From JAUIIK01 sp963709995 (lineage in GTDB: Bacteria > Chloroflexota > Chloroflexia > Thermomicrobiales > CFX8): DNA of 64,000 bases. The notes beneath the pieces were generated by a model. The model was given only the letters and a program-made list of their open reading frames with translations. It did no database searches and had not been told where the DNA came from. Below are positions 1-8,328 of this stretch, in pieces. Made by a program: the position numbers and the translations under genes. How positions within the stretch are numbered: position 1 is the first letter of the stretch; every line of letters begins with the position of its first letter. Where the stretch lies: the NCBI GenBank assembly GCA_963709995.1, contig CAVPYN010000008.1, positions 186,001-250,000 of the forward strand, in the 5' to 3' direction.

Positions 1-1291
1 GATGGTGAGCGCACGACGCCCGCAGTAGGAGTCACCGGCACTAATGGCAAGACGACGACCACGCGATTGCTGGCGCACATCGCTCACGAAGCCGGCCATC
101 GTGTGGGATGGTCATCCTCGACCGGTGTTTATATCGAGGGTGAAGAGGTGCTGAAGGGGACTATTCGGGACCGAGCGGCGCCCGGCGGGTGCTCGAGGAT
201 CCAGCGGTGGATGTCGCGATGCTCGAAACGGCCCGTGGAGGAATCCTCCTGCGGGGACTTGCCTACGAATCGAACGATGTCGGTGTCTTTCTCAACGTCA
301 GCGCCGATCATCTTTCGTTGCAGGGTGTTGAGACGCTGGATTCACTTGCCGAAGTCAAAGGCGTCGTTGTCCGAGCGACGCGGCCAGATGGCCTGGTGGT
401 GCTGAACGCCGACGATCCGCTAGTTCTTGGCTACAAGAACCGGGTACGTGCGCCGGTTCTGCTTCTTTCTCGCAATCCAGACAGCGACGTGATCGTCAGT
501 CACACCGCAGGCGGAGGTATGGCGATCGTCAGCGATCACGACAGGTTGGTCTTGATTCAGGGCCAGTCGGTGCAACCGCTGATCGCAGTTGAGCATATCC
601 CGATCGCCTACGGCGGCGCGGCACCCTTTATGGTCGAAAATGCGATGGCAGCGGCCGGCGCGGCGATTGGATTGGGACTCAATGTTGACCAGATCGTGGA
701 CGGCCTGGAGTCTTTTCGTAGTGACTCCAGCAGCAACAAGGGGCGTTTGAATGTCTTCGAGGTGGATGGGCGCACGATTGTGATTGACTACGCCCACAAT
801 GACACCGGATTGGCGGGTCTTGCCGGTTCTGCCGGGCAATCTCAATCGATCAGGCGCGGCTCCACGTGGTTATCGGGACGGCCGGAGATCGCCGGGACGA
901 GGATTTCCGGGCACTGGGGCAACTCGCGCGACAACGGGCGGATGATGTGTATCTCAAGGATACGCCGGGTTATCTGCGTGGGCGGAAAGTGGGCGAGATG
1001 CCGGCGAGGATGCGGGAAGGATATGATCGATCCCACGGTGGTGGCGTTCTGATTGGCGAGTATGTGGATGAGTTCGCCGCCTACACGGCAGCGATCGATC
1101 GGGCCGGCTGTGGCGACATCGTTGCCGTCATGTGTCAGGTCGATCAGGATCGCATTATCGAGGAGATAGAGCGGCGCGGCGGGGGCGAACGGACGCAAGG
1201 GCTGACACGCCGGGCGTCGGTCACGTATGATCATCGGAATAGTTGTCGGGCAGGTGCTTGTAGCGATGAGGCGAATTCTTGGGTGACATAA
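1..1291 (+). CDS. cphA: Cyanophycin synthetase, C-terminal (Mur-ligase) part, truncated by window edge
   Basis: The window opens inside a Mur-ligase-like domain. An ATP-binding loop TGTNGKTTTTR lies at about 31-66, followed by the cyanophycin synthetase motifs GVYIEGEEVLKG, VDVAMLETARGGIL and LNADDPL, and by IVIDYAHNDTGLAGL near 778-820. This is the M domain of CphA, which adds Arg to the beta-carboxyl of the growing poly-Asp chain. The frame changes near 170 and again near 826, while the homology continues in the new frame (VIGTAGDRRDEDFRALG, then LKDTPGYLRGRKVGE), so single-base errors are likely. The N-terminal and ATP-grasp domains lie outside the window, so I cannot tell whether this is a full CphA1 or a CphA2-type enzyme. 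The stop at 1289-1291 overlaps the start of the cyanophycinase gene, indicating one operon. Confidence 0.85.
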
Positions 1292-2085
1292 ATGTAGGGC
1301 CGCTTCTGGCAATCGGCGGTGCTGAGGACAAGTTTCGTGATCGGCTCATTCTCCGTCGTTTCGTTGAGCTAGCCGGTGGCGACTCGGCACAGATTGCGAT
1401 ACTCCCGACGGCATCGGGATTGCGGGACGCGGGACAGCGATACAAGACGATCTTCGAGGAGTTCGGCGCGGAATCATCCCATGTATTGCAGGTCCGCTCA
1501 CGCGAAGAGGCCGCCAATTGCGAGTTCGCGGATATCATTGGCCGGAGCACTGGAATCTTCATGACCGGTGGCAACCAGGTCCGAATTGCGGCGATCCTGG
1601 GCGGTTCACTCGTCGGACGAGCTTTGACCGAAGCCAGTCGAAACGGCTCCGTGGTAGCTGGAACGAGCGCCGGCGCGGCCGTGATGACAGCGATCATGGT
1701 AGCGGGTGGTGAACGAGGGCGATCACCCAGCGCTAATCTTGCCCGGATGGCGCCAGGTCTGGGACTCATCGAGAGCATGATCATTGACCAGCACTTCCGG
1801 GAACGGGATCGAGTTGCTAGACTGATGACCATGGTCAGCTACAATCCCGCGCTACTGGGTCTGGGAATCGATGAGGATACTGCCGCCCTGATCAATCCAG
1901 ATGGCTGCATCGAGATCCTTGGCGCGGGTTCAGTACTTATCGTGGATGGCCGGAATATGGTCAGCAACGTTCACAGCCGTCGCGGTGGAACCCCGCTGAA
2001 TGTCGCGAATGTAGTCGTACATTTCCTGACGAGCGGTTCGAGGTTCGACATTGAAACGCGAATGGCGTACCTCGGTTCGCGGTAG
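1279..2085 (+). CDS. cphB: Cyanophycinase
   Basis: A 268-residue protein of the peptidase S51 family, which cleaves cyanophycin to beta-Asp-Arg dipeptides. Family motifs run in order: AIGGAEDK near residue 12, IFMTGGNQVRIA near 94, the nucleophile elbow AGTSAGAA near 128 (catalytic Ser), DQHFRERDRVARL near 168 and GLGIDEDTAAL near 192. The length is normal for the family. The start is TTG at 1279, chosen because GAGG (1267-1270) precedes it and because the protein begins normally there; it overlaps the end of the upstream cphA by 13 bases. It sits between two cyanophycin synthetase genes, so synthesis and mobilisation are probably co-transcribed. No signal peptide is visible, so it should act in the cytoplasm on storage granules. 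Confidence 0.93.
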   Translation: MGDINVGPLLAIGGAEDKFRDRLILRRFVELAGGDSAQIAILPTASGLRDAGQRYKTIFEEFGAESSHVLQVRSREEAANCEFADIIGRSTGIFMTGGNQVRIAAILGGSLVGRALTEASRNGSVVAGTSAGAAVMTAIMVAGGERGRSPSANLARMAPGLGLIESMIIDQHFRERDRVARLMTMVSYNPALLGLGIDEDTAALINPDGCIEILGAGSVLIVDGRNMVSNVHSRRGGTPLNVANVVVHFLTSGSRFDIETRMAYLGSR

Positions 2086-2175
2086 GCTGGTTCCACAGTC
2101 ACCAAGCGTGGCATGCAGCTGACGGAAGAACATTGAACATTACAACGAACCTGGGGTATTGGGAGGACGGAGCTC

Positions 2176-4828
2176 ATGTCGATTCGTACCCTCGATTCGC
2201 GCGTATTCATCGGTCCAAGCACCTGGGCGCTCGATCGTGTTATCCAGCTAACGGTTGATATTGGCGAGCTTGAAGAGCGGCCGACTGACAAGGTCGATGG
2301 TTTCACCGACCAATTGGTGGACCTGATTCCGACTCTCTACGATCATCAGTGTTCGCTCGGGCGTCCAGGTGGGTTCATCGAACGTATGCGGGATGGCACC
2401 TGGATGGGCCATGTTCTCGAACACGTTGCGCTGGAGCTCCAAAGCCTGGCCGGTTCTGAGGTGGCTCGTGGACTCACGCGCTCGACAGAACAGCAAGGGA
2501 TCTACCACGTTGTCTATCAGTATCACCAGCGCGATCTGGGCCTTGCGGCCGGCGATGTCGCGCGCCGACTGCTGAACTGGATCATCTACGACGACGATGC
2601 GGAGTTCGACTTTCAGCCGAAATGGAATCGCTGATCCGTGTAGCGGAGCGCCTTGATTATGGACCGAGCACGCGTGCTCTGGTTGACGAGGCGGAACGCC
2701 GCTCGATTCCGGTGATGCGGCTGGACGAGAGTTACTCGTTGGTGCAGCTCGGTCATGGCGTGCACCAGCAGCGTATCTGGGCGACCACGACTTCGTTGAC
2801 CAGCAATATCGCCGTCGATCTCGCCAGCAACAAGCGCTTGACAAATCAGATGCTCGCGGCATCGGCATACCGGTTCCGCGTGGCGGAACCGTCACCGACG
2901 TCGACGAGGCTGTGCGCGCGGCAGCGACGATCGGTTATCCGGTCGTGCTTGAACCGGTCGATGGGAATCATGGTCGAGGGGTGCGGATCAATCTGAAGTC
3001 CGAGGATGAGGTTCGCGTGAACTTTCCAGCGGCAGCGGAGAGAGCCGTTCCGGCAGGATCATCGTCGAGTCGTACATTTCGGGGAATGACCATCGCATTC
3101 TCGTTGTCGGTGGGCGCGTCATTGCCGTGGCGGAGCGTGTTCCGGCTCATGTCCGTGGCGACGGCATCCATACGGTTCAAGAGCTTATCGACATCACGAA
3201 TGAAGATCCGCGGCGTGGGATCGGCCACGAAAAGGTGCTCACGCGGATCTCGGTGGACGGGCCGTTGTTGAACTGCTGGAGGAGCACGAACTTACGCTCG
3301 ACACGTGCCTGGGGAAGGGCGATTCGTGCAGCTGCGGCTGACTGGTAATCTCTCGACCGGCGGCACGGCGATCGATCGAACAGATGACATTCATCCCGAT
3401 AATGTCGAAATCGCCGAGCAGGCGGCGAAGGTCATCGGTCTCGACATCGCCGGAATCGATATGCTGGTGAAAGACATTTCGAAGCCGATCAAGGACCAGA
3501 ATGGCGCTATCTGCGAGGTGAACGCCGGACCTGGCTTTCGGATGCACACGAATCCGACGGACGGGCATCCACGTGACGTTGCCCGGCCGGTCGTCGAGCG
3601 ACTGTTCCCGCCGGGGGCTCCGTCGCGAGTGCCGATCGTCGCGGTCACCGGCAGCAATGGCAAGACGACGACGACGCGCATGATCGCCCATATTCTGAAG
3701 ATGGCGGGCAAACGCGTCGGGATGACGAACACCGATGGCATCTACGTCGACGGGACGCAGATTCTCAAGGGCGATATGAGCGGTCCGCAGAGTGCCCGCA
3801 TGGTGCTGCAGAATCCGACGGTTGAAGTTGCTGTACTGGAGACTGCGCGTGGCGGAATACTGCGGCAGGGGCTTAGGGTTCGACCGCTGCGATGTGGGAT
3901 CGTGACGAACATTACTGGCGATCACCTGGGCAAATCCGGAGTGGAATCGATCCGGGAACTCGCCCGCATCAAAGCAGTCGTGCCAAGATCAGTATTCCGG
4001 GATGGATACTCCGTGCTCAACGCCGACGACCCGCGCTGTATGTGGATCTCGAAGTGGGCGCGTGGGGAGCTTGTGCTGTTCTCGATGGATGCGGAGAGTG
4101 ATCGCATCCGCGAGCATCTGAGATCCAGAGGGATCGCCGTTGTCTTGCGCGAAACGACTGATGGGGAAGTCGTCTACATCATCGACGGTAAGCGTGAAAC
4201 AGCCATCCTCAATGTCCGGCAGATTCCGGCTACATTCGAGGGCCGCGCGCGATTCAACATAAAGAACGCGCTCGCAGCCACCGCCGCCGCATACGTGTCG
4301 GGATGCGGTATTGAAACGATACGCACCGGGTTGCGTTCATTCACGCCATCTTTCTATCAGACCCCTGGTCGAGCAAATCTGGCGACCGTGCGAGGTTTCC
4401 AGGTAATGATCGACTACTGTCACAATCCGGCTGGACTTGAAGAGCTCGCCGACTTCGTTGGCCGTCTCAATCCGAAACGCACGATCGCGATGATTGCAAT
4501 GCCCGGCGACAGGAGGAACGAGGACATTGCCACGTTCGGAAGGATCGCGGCGGAGGCATTCGACCGGTTCGTCGTTCGTGAGGATCGCAATCCGCGAGGG
4601 CGGCGCCCCGGCGAGGTGTCAGGGCTACTCCGCCAGTCGCTGCTCGACAGTGGGGTAGATGACGGTGCAGTGCAGGTAGTGCGAGACGAGCTCGAAGCCG
4701 CGCGTGCGGCTCTGGATAGCGCCAGCTCGGATGATCTTGTGTTGTTGCTAGCCGACACGCCCGAAGCCGTTTGGGAGCTCGTGACGAACTACAGCCTGGA
4801 TGAATCTCGCGAGCCCGCGCTGGTCTAG
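2176..4828 (+). CDS. cphA: Cyanophycin synthetase, full length but frameshifted in the ATP-grasp region
   Basis: All three CphA domains are visible. The N domain (2176-2630) has the motif GTWMGHVLEHVALELQ. The ATP-grasp G domain (about 2640-3560) has YGPSTRALVDEAE, QRIWATTTSLTSNIAVDLAS, PVDGNHGRGV, LIDITNEDPRRGIGHEK and CEVNAGPGFRMH. The M domain (from about 3620) has AVTGSNGKTTTTR, AVLETARGGILRQG, VMIDYCHNPAGLEEL and MPGDRRNEDI. It condenses Asp and Arg with ATP into multi-L-arginyl-poly-L-aspartate. Four or more frame changes occur between about 2620 and 3310, each followed by continued homology in another frame, so they look like sequence errors; from 3305 the frame is clean. Corrected length is about 880 residues, normal for CphA. 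A GGGAGGACGGAG ribosome site precedes ATG 2176. Both ligase sites look intact, which argues for a true CphA1-type enzyme. Confidence 0.9.
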
Positions 4829-5132
4829 CCGATTCCGGGATCGATTTCGTATCAGAGAGACATCCGCCGGGTCTGTCTGGGGAAGACCGACGGATGTCTC
4901 TCCAGGTTTGGGAAAGAGTACGGAGAACACGCACGACTCATTCGGCGAGCTCGCCGCCCATCGATGCAACGGTATCGGATCGATTCCCGCACGCCATCCG
5001 TAGAATTCCCTAGTTTTCGTTCACAGTGCCGTCACGTCATCACATTTGCGTGTCAAGATTCTAGTCATCAAAGCTCGCACGGTGGTCCGCCGGCAGGTCT
5101 GCGTCGGGATTGGAAGGCTGGAGATTACGGAC
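4829..5132. other. Intergenic region between cphA and GH13 gene
   Basis: A gap of about 300 bases. It holds a strong two-part hairpin at 4855-4902 (listed separately) and the ribosome site of the downstream gene. I see no RNA gene and no convincing ORF. Confidence 0.6.
4855..4902 (+). terminator. Bipartite hairpin after cphA, probable terminator
   Basis: GAGAGACATCCG (4855-4866) pairs perfectly with CGGATGTCTCTC (4891-4902), and inside it GGTCT (4870-4874) pairs with AGACC (4884-4888). It lies 27 bases after the cphA stop. There is no T-run after it, so the terminator role is inference from position and stability. Confidence 0.5.
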
Positions 5133-6791
5133 GTGGAGCGAACGCATTCGGACGATTTCGCACGCCCCTGGTGGGAGCATGCGGTTATTTATCAGGTATA
5201 TCCGCGAAGCTTTTTTGACTCCGACGGTGATGGAATCGGCGATCTCAAGGGAATCGAGTTGCGCCTCGATTACCTTGCTGAGACCCTCGGAGTGGACGCG
5301 CTCTGGATCAGTCCGTTCTTTCCGTCGCCGATGCGAGACTTCGGCTACGACGTGTCGAACCACGTCGGGGTGGATCCGATATTTGGTTCGCTCTCTGACG
5401 CAGAAGACCTGATTCGGGCCATCCACGCACGGGACATGAAAGCCATTCTTGACTATGTCCCGAATCACACGTCAAGCGATCATCCCTGGTTCGTTGAATC
5501 CCGACAATCTCGGGACTCCGCGAAACGGGATTGGTACATCTGGCGCGACCCAGCGACTGCCGGAAGTCGGCCGAACAATTGGCTAAGCGTCTTCGGCGGT
5601 CCCGCATGGACGCTTGACCCGGCGACCGGGCAATACTACCTGCACTCGTTTCTCGAGAGTCAACCCGACCTCAACTGGCGAAATCCCGAAGTAGTGGAGG
5701 CGATGCATGACGTGTTGCGCTTCTGGATCGACCGCGGCGTCGATGGGTTCCGAGTCGACGCGGCACACTTCGTCGGCAAGGATCTCCAGCTCAGGAACAA
5801 CCCAGCGGCGCGCCCGGGAGAGCGGTTCATGCACAAGGCACTTGGCGAGTACGACTCGCAGTCACATGTTTACGATAAGGGCACGCCATTTGCACATGAA
5901 GTGTATCGAGGCATACGAGTACTGATCGACGAGTATCCGGCGGATCGCGATGTCCTGCTGATCGCCGAGATGCATCTCTATGACTGGGAAGAATGGGCGA
6001 GCTACTTCGGCCCAAACCTGGACGAATTCCACCTACCGTACAATTTCGGGTTGTTGGACGTTGAATGGAAAGCCGCGGAAGTCCGAAATCTCGTGTCTTC
6101 GATCGAACAGGCTCTCCCCGGTGGCGCCTGGCCAAGTTGGGTAACTGGAAATCACGATGAACCGCGTGTCGCGAGCCGGCTTGGCTCCGATTGTGCAAGG
6201 TCAGCGATGGTCCTCCTGCTGACGCTTCGCGGGACGCCGACGATCTATTATGGCGATGAGCTGGGCGCCGTTGATACTAGTGTGCCACCAGAACTGCGCC
6301 AGGATCCGTGGGGTCTGCGGGCTCCGGACCTTGATGTCGGGCGTGACCCGCAACGAGCCCCGATGCCGTGGACGTTGGAACCGCACGGAGGATTCACGAC
6401 CGGCACTGCACGTCCGTGGCTCCCGACAATAGATCCTGCTGAGTACTGCGTGGAAGCTCAACTCAGGCGTCCCGGTTCGATGCTGGAGCTGACCCGGGCG
6501 TTGCTCCGACTGCGCCGTGGGAGATCGTCGCTGCAAACCGGGGAGTATCGCCCGCTCGAAAGCGGGTGCGCGGATGTCCTGGGATTCGCGCGGGTGCTCC
6601 CGGACGAATCGACGGCCGTCTTCGTGTCCTTCACCGGTGGGACGTTGGAATTCGAGTTACCTGCCGGGCCTTCATTCGGGCTCTTGTTTTCGACGGAGGC
6701 AGGTGAATGCGCTGAGCAAGAAGGCGGTACGAATCATGTTCGGTTGAACGGCTTCGAGTCGGTCATCTTTGACATGCGGTTTCCAGAGTGA
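5133..6791 (+). CDS. GH13 alpha-glucosidase / alpha-amylase family protein
   Basis: A 552-residue glycoside hydrolase of family 13 (oligo-1,6-glucosidase / alpha-glucosidase type). Motifs in order: WWEHAVIYQVYPRSF at the N-terminus, DYVPNHTS (region I), DGFRVDAAHF (region II, nucleophile Asp), VLLIAEMHLY (region III, acid/base Glu) and VTGNHDEPR (region IV), then a small C-terminal beta domain. It should hydrolyse alpha-1,4 or alpha-1,6 glucosides in the cytoplasm; no signal peptide is seen. The start was set at GTG 5133, where the GGAG sequence lies about 10 bases upstream and the family homology begins soon after. The open frame extends back to 5046, but those residues look non-coding. There are no sugar transport genes beside it, so the substrate cannot be read from context. 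Confidence 0.88.
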   Translation: MERTHSDDFARPWWEHAVIYQVYPRSFFDSDGDGIGDLKGIELRLDYLAETLGVDALWISPFFPSPMRDFGYDVSNHVGVDPIFGSLSDAEDLIRAIHARDMKAILDYVPNHTSSDHPWFVESRQSRDSAKRDWYIWRDPATAGSRPNNWLSVFGGPAWTLDPATGQYYLHSFLESQPDLNWRNPEVVEAMHDVLRFWIDRGVDGFRVDAAHFVGKDLQLRNNPAARPGERFMHKALGEYDSQSHVYDKGTPFAHEVYRGIRVLIDEYPADRDVLLIAEMHLYDWEEWASYFGPNLDEFHLPYNFGLLDVEWKAAEVRNLVSSIEQALPGGAWPSWVTGNHDEPRVASRLGSDCARSAMVLLLTLRGTPTIYYGDELGAVDTSVPPELRQDPWGLRAPDLDVGRDPQRAPMPWTLEPHGGFTTGTARPWLPTIDPAEYCVEAQLRRPGSMLELTRALLRLRRGRSSLQTGEYRPLESGCADVLGFARVLPDESTAVFVSFTGGTLEFELPAGPSFGLLFSTEAGECAEQEGGTNHVRLNGFESVIFDMRFPE

Positions 6792-6802
6792 CCCGAGCGT
6801 TG

Positions 6803-6887
6803 TGCGGAAACCGGGATTCGAACCCGGACGGGGTTTACACCCCAGCGGTTTTTAAGACCGCAGCGTCTGCCGTTCCGCCATTTCCGC
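6803..6887 (-). tRNA. tRNA-Leu(UAA)
   Basis: Read on the minus strand this folds as a class II tRNA with a seven-base acceptor stem GCGGAAA/TTTCCGC and discriminator A. The anticodon loop CTTAAAA sits between stems GCGGT and ACCGC, giving anticodon UAA. The T-arm GGTTCGAATC is present and the variable arm is long, as expected for Leu. It lies just after the GH13 gene on the opposite strand. Confidence 0.95.
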
Positions 6888-6915
6888 CGAACAGGCTGCA
6901 AAAGGATAAACAAAA

Positions 6916-6937
6916 CGGACCCCTGGAATGGGGTCCG
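6916..6937 (-). terminator. Intrinsic terminator after tRNA-Gly
   Basis: CGGACCCC (6916-6923) pairs with GGGGTCCG (6930-6937) over a six-base loop. On the minus strand the hairpin is followed by TTTTGTTT. It lies between tRNA-Gly and tRNA-Leu(UAA), so the latter may depend on read-through or on its own promoter. Confidence 0.75.
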
Positions 6938-6944
6938 CCTGTGG

Positions 6945-7016
6945 AGCGGAAGACGAGATTCGAACTCGCGACCTTCTCCTTGGCAAGGAGATGCTCTACC
7001 ACTGAGCCACTTCCGC
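6945..7016 (-). tRNA. tRNA-Gly(GCC)
   Basis: Minus-strand cloverleaf with acceptor GCGGAAG/CTTCCGC, D-arm GCTCAGTGGTAGAGC, anticodon stem TCTCC/GGAGA with anticodon GCC, T-arm GCGAGTTCGAATCTCGT and discriminator U, which is usual for bacterial tRNA-Gly. Confidence 0.96.
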
Positions 7017-7032
7017 ATCAAAATCATTTCGA

Positions 7033-7061
7033 AGTGTACTCCGGCACCAATTTCAGGTCAA
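7033..7061 (-). promoter_or_regulatory. Sigma-70-type promoter for tRNA-Gly
   Basis: On the minus strand a -35 box TTGACC (7056-7061) and a -10 box TACACT (7033-7038) are separated by exactly 17 bases. The predicted start is about 10 bases upstream of the tRNA. Confidence 0.7.
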
Positions 7062-7150
7062 GAAGCATCCAGCCGACTCGTAGCTGTGTACAATTCCGAT
7101 ATCCGCGTGTCAGCGCGGCAGTTTCGTCTCACGACAGGCAAGGTGTTGAC

Positions 7151-7900
7151 ATGTTCGAACTTCTCGTGGGCGATTTCGCGGTCGTGGTTGGCGCGGTTAT
7201 TGCTGCTGTTGCCTTTTGGAGACTGTTTCCATCCGGTGTCAATCGAGTTGTTCGCGAGCAGCCGCGAACACGAGGGTTCGTTAACATTGGAATTCTGATC
7301 GCTGGAGGGCTGGCCGTTCTCTGGATCGCGATTTTCGACAACTGGAGACAGGTCATTGGCATCCCGACTGGCTGGCTTCAGGACGACAAGGCCCAGCGCG
7401 CGAGCGATCCCTTCTACACGGGAGACGTCGCCGAACCTATTCGTTTTGTGAGCTGGATTCTCTTCTTCGCGGCAGTCATTGGTGGCGCGTATCTCTTCGC
7501 ACGCTTCCAGCGAGGCTATGCTGAACCCCTGATTCTCGGTCCTATTGCGGTCGTTCTATTTTTCGTGCTGAACACCTTTCGGTTGCGCTTTGATGTGGAT
7601 TCCGTCCGCATCGCTTACGGCTCGATCGAATCCCCGCTAGATGTCACCATGACTTTGCTGTGGATTGGAGCCCTCTGGGTGACCATGGCGTTGCTTGTTC
7701 TCAGCATGTATCTCATGGCCTGGGCCCCGTTCGCGTTGGTCTTCTCCATCATTTACCGAAGACTGATCAGCGCGAGACGTTTACGAGGAGCCACCGATCT
7801 ATCGGAAACTTCGCGAACGTCGGGAGAGCGGCGCTCATCAGGGATCGTCCACCCGCGCGACTTGAGACCGCCCGTACCTGTGTTGGGGCAATTTCAATAG
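7151..7900 (+). CDS. Multi-pass membrane protein of unknown function
   Basis: A 249-residue protein with about five or six hydrophobic segments, near residues 5-25, 45-65, 95-120, 125-145 and 170-210. The C-terminal ~40 residues are basic, hydrophilic and probably cytoplasmic. I do not recognise a family. The open frame begins at 6788 but runs through both tRNA genes, so the start was moved to ATG 7151, preceded by AAGG about 8 bases upstream and coinciding with the first membrane segment. It faces away from the tRNA genes and converges on hppA. Confidence 0.6.
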   Translation: MFELLVGDFAVVVGAVIAAVAFWRLFPSGVNRVVREQPRTRGFVNIGILIAGGLAVLWIAIFDNWRQVIGIPTGWLQDDKAQRASDPFYTGDVAEPIRFVSWILFFAAVIGGAYLFARFQRGYAEPLILGPIAVVLFFVLNTFRLRFDVDSVRIAYGSIESPLDVTMTLLWIGALWVTMALLVLSMYLMAWAPFALVFSIIYRRLISARRLRGATDLSETSRTSGERRSSGIVHPRDLRPPVPVLGQFQ

Positions 7901-8328
7901 ATTTTGCCGACTGGGCACTCTAAAGCGCCTTCCGAAAGCATCGAGGGTGAGGCGATGACTCATCCTCTTCTTCATCGCAGGGTGAGCCTTGTGTTCACCC
8001 TGCGTACGCATGCGGTCTCCGGGCCGGGCAGGGACAAGCCCTACCCTTACCATATTCGCAGGCCCCGAGATCCGGGGTCAGCAATCTCCGGTCGGACAAA
8101 TGCTGCGAATGGCTGGTTTGAAGAAGACTCCAACCTCAAGCAGGTGATCGAGTGGAGATGGCTTTCTCAACGGATGCGAATCAACATTAGCCGGTCGCTG
8201 GGAAGACTCGGTTCGAGAACGTTTCGGGCGCTTCCAGCAGTCGTATCAGTATGGACGCTCGGCTGATTACAGCCCCGATCCGGCCGACGCAGGGCAGGAA
8301 ACAGCTTCACCCAAAATGCCAGGCCCGC
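7901..8328. other. Intergenic region between membrane protein and hppA
   Basis: About 430 bases between two convergent genes. It contains a hairpin at 7976-8004 and a stretch GGGCAGGGACAAGCCCTACC near 8025-8046 that looks like a short dispersed repeat of metagenomic genomes (impression only). No convincing gene was seen; an open frame at 7904-8266 has no family features. Confidence 0.5.
7976..8004. terminator. Hairpin between convergent genes, possible bidirectional terminator
   Basis: CGCAGGGTGA (7976-7985) pairs with TCACCCTGCG (7995-8004) over a nine-base loop. It lacks a T-run on either strand, so termination is inferred from its position between convergent genes. Confidence 0.4.

Noticed and set aside
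5046..5132. Upstream extension of the GH13 gene
   Set aside because: The 29 extra residues lack a family match, and GTG 5133 has a better ribosome site.
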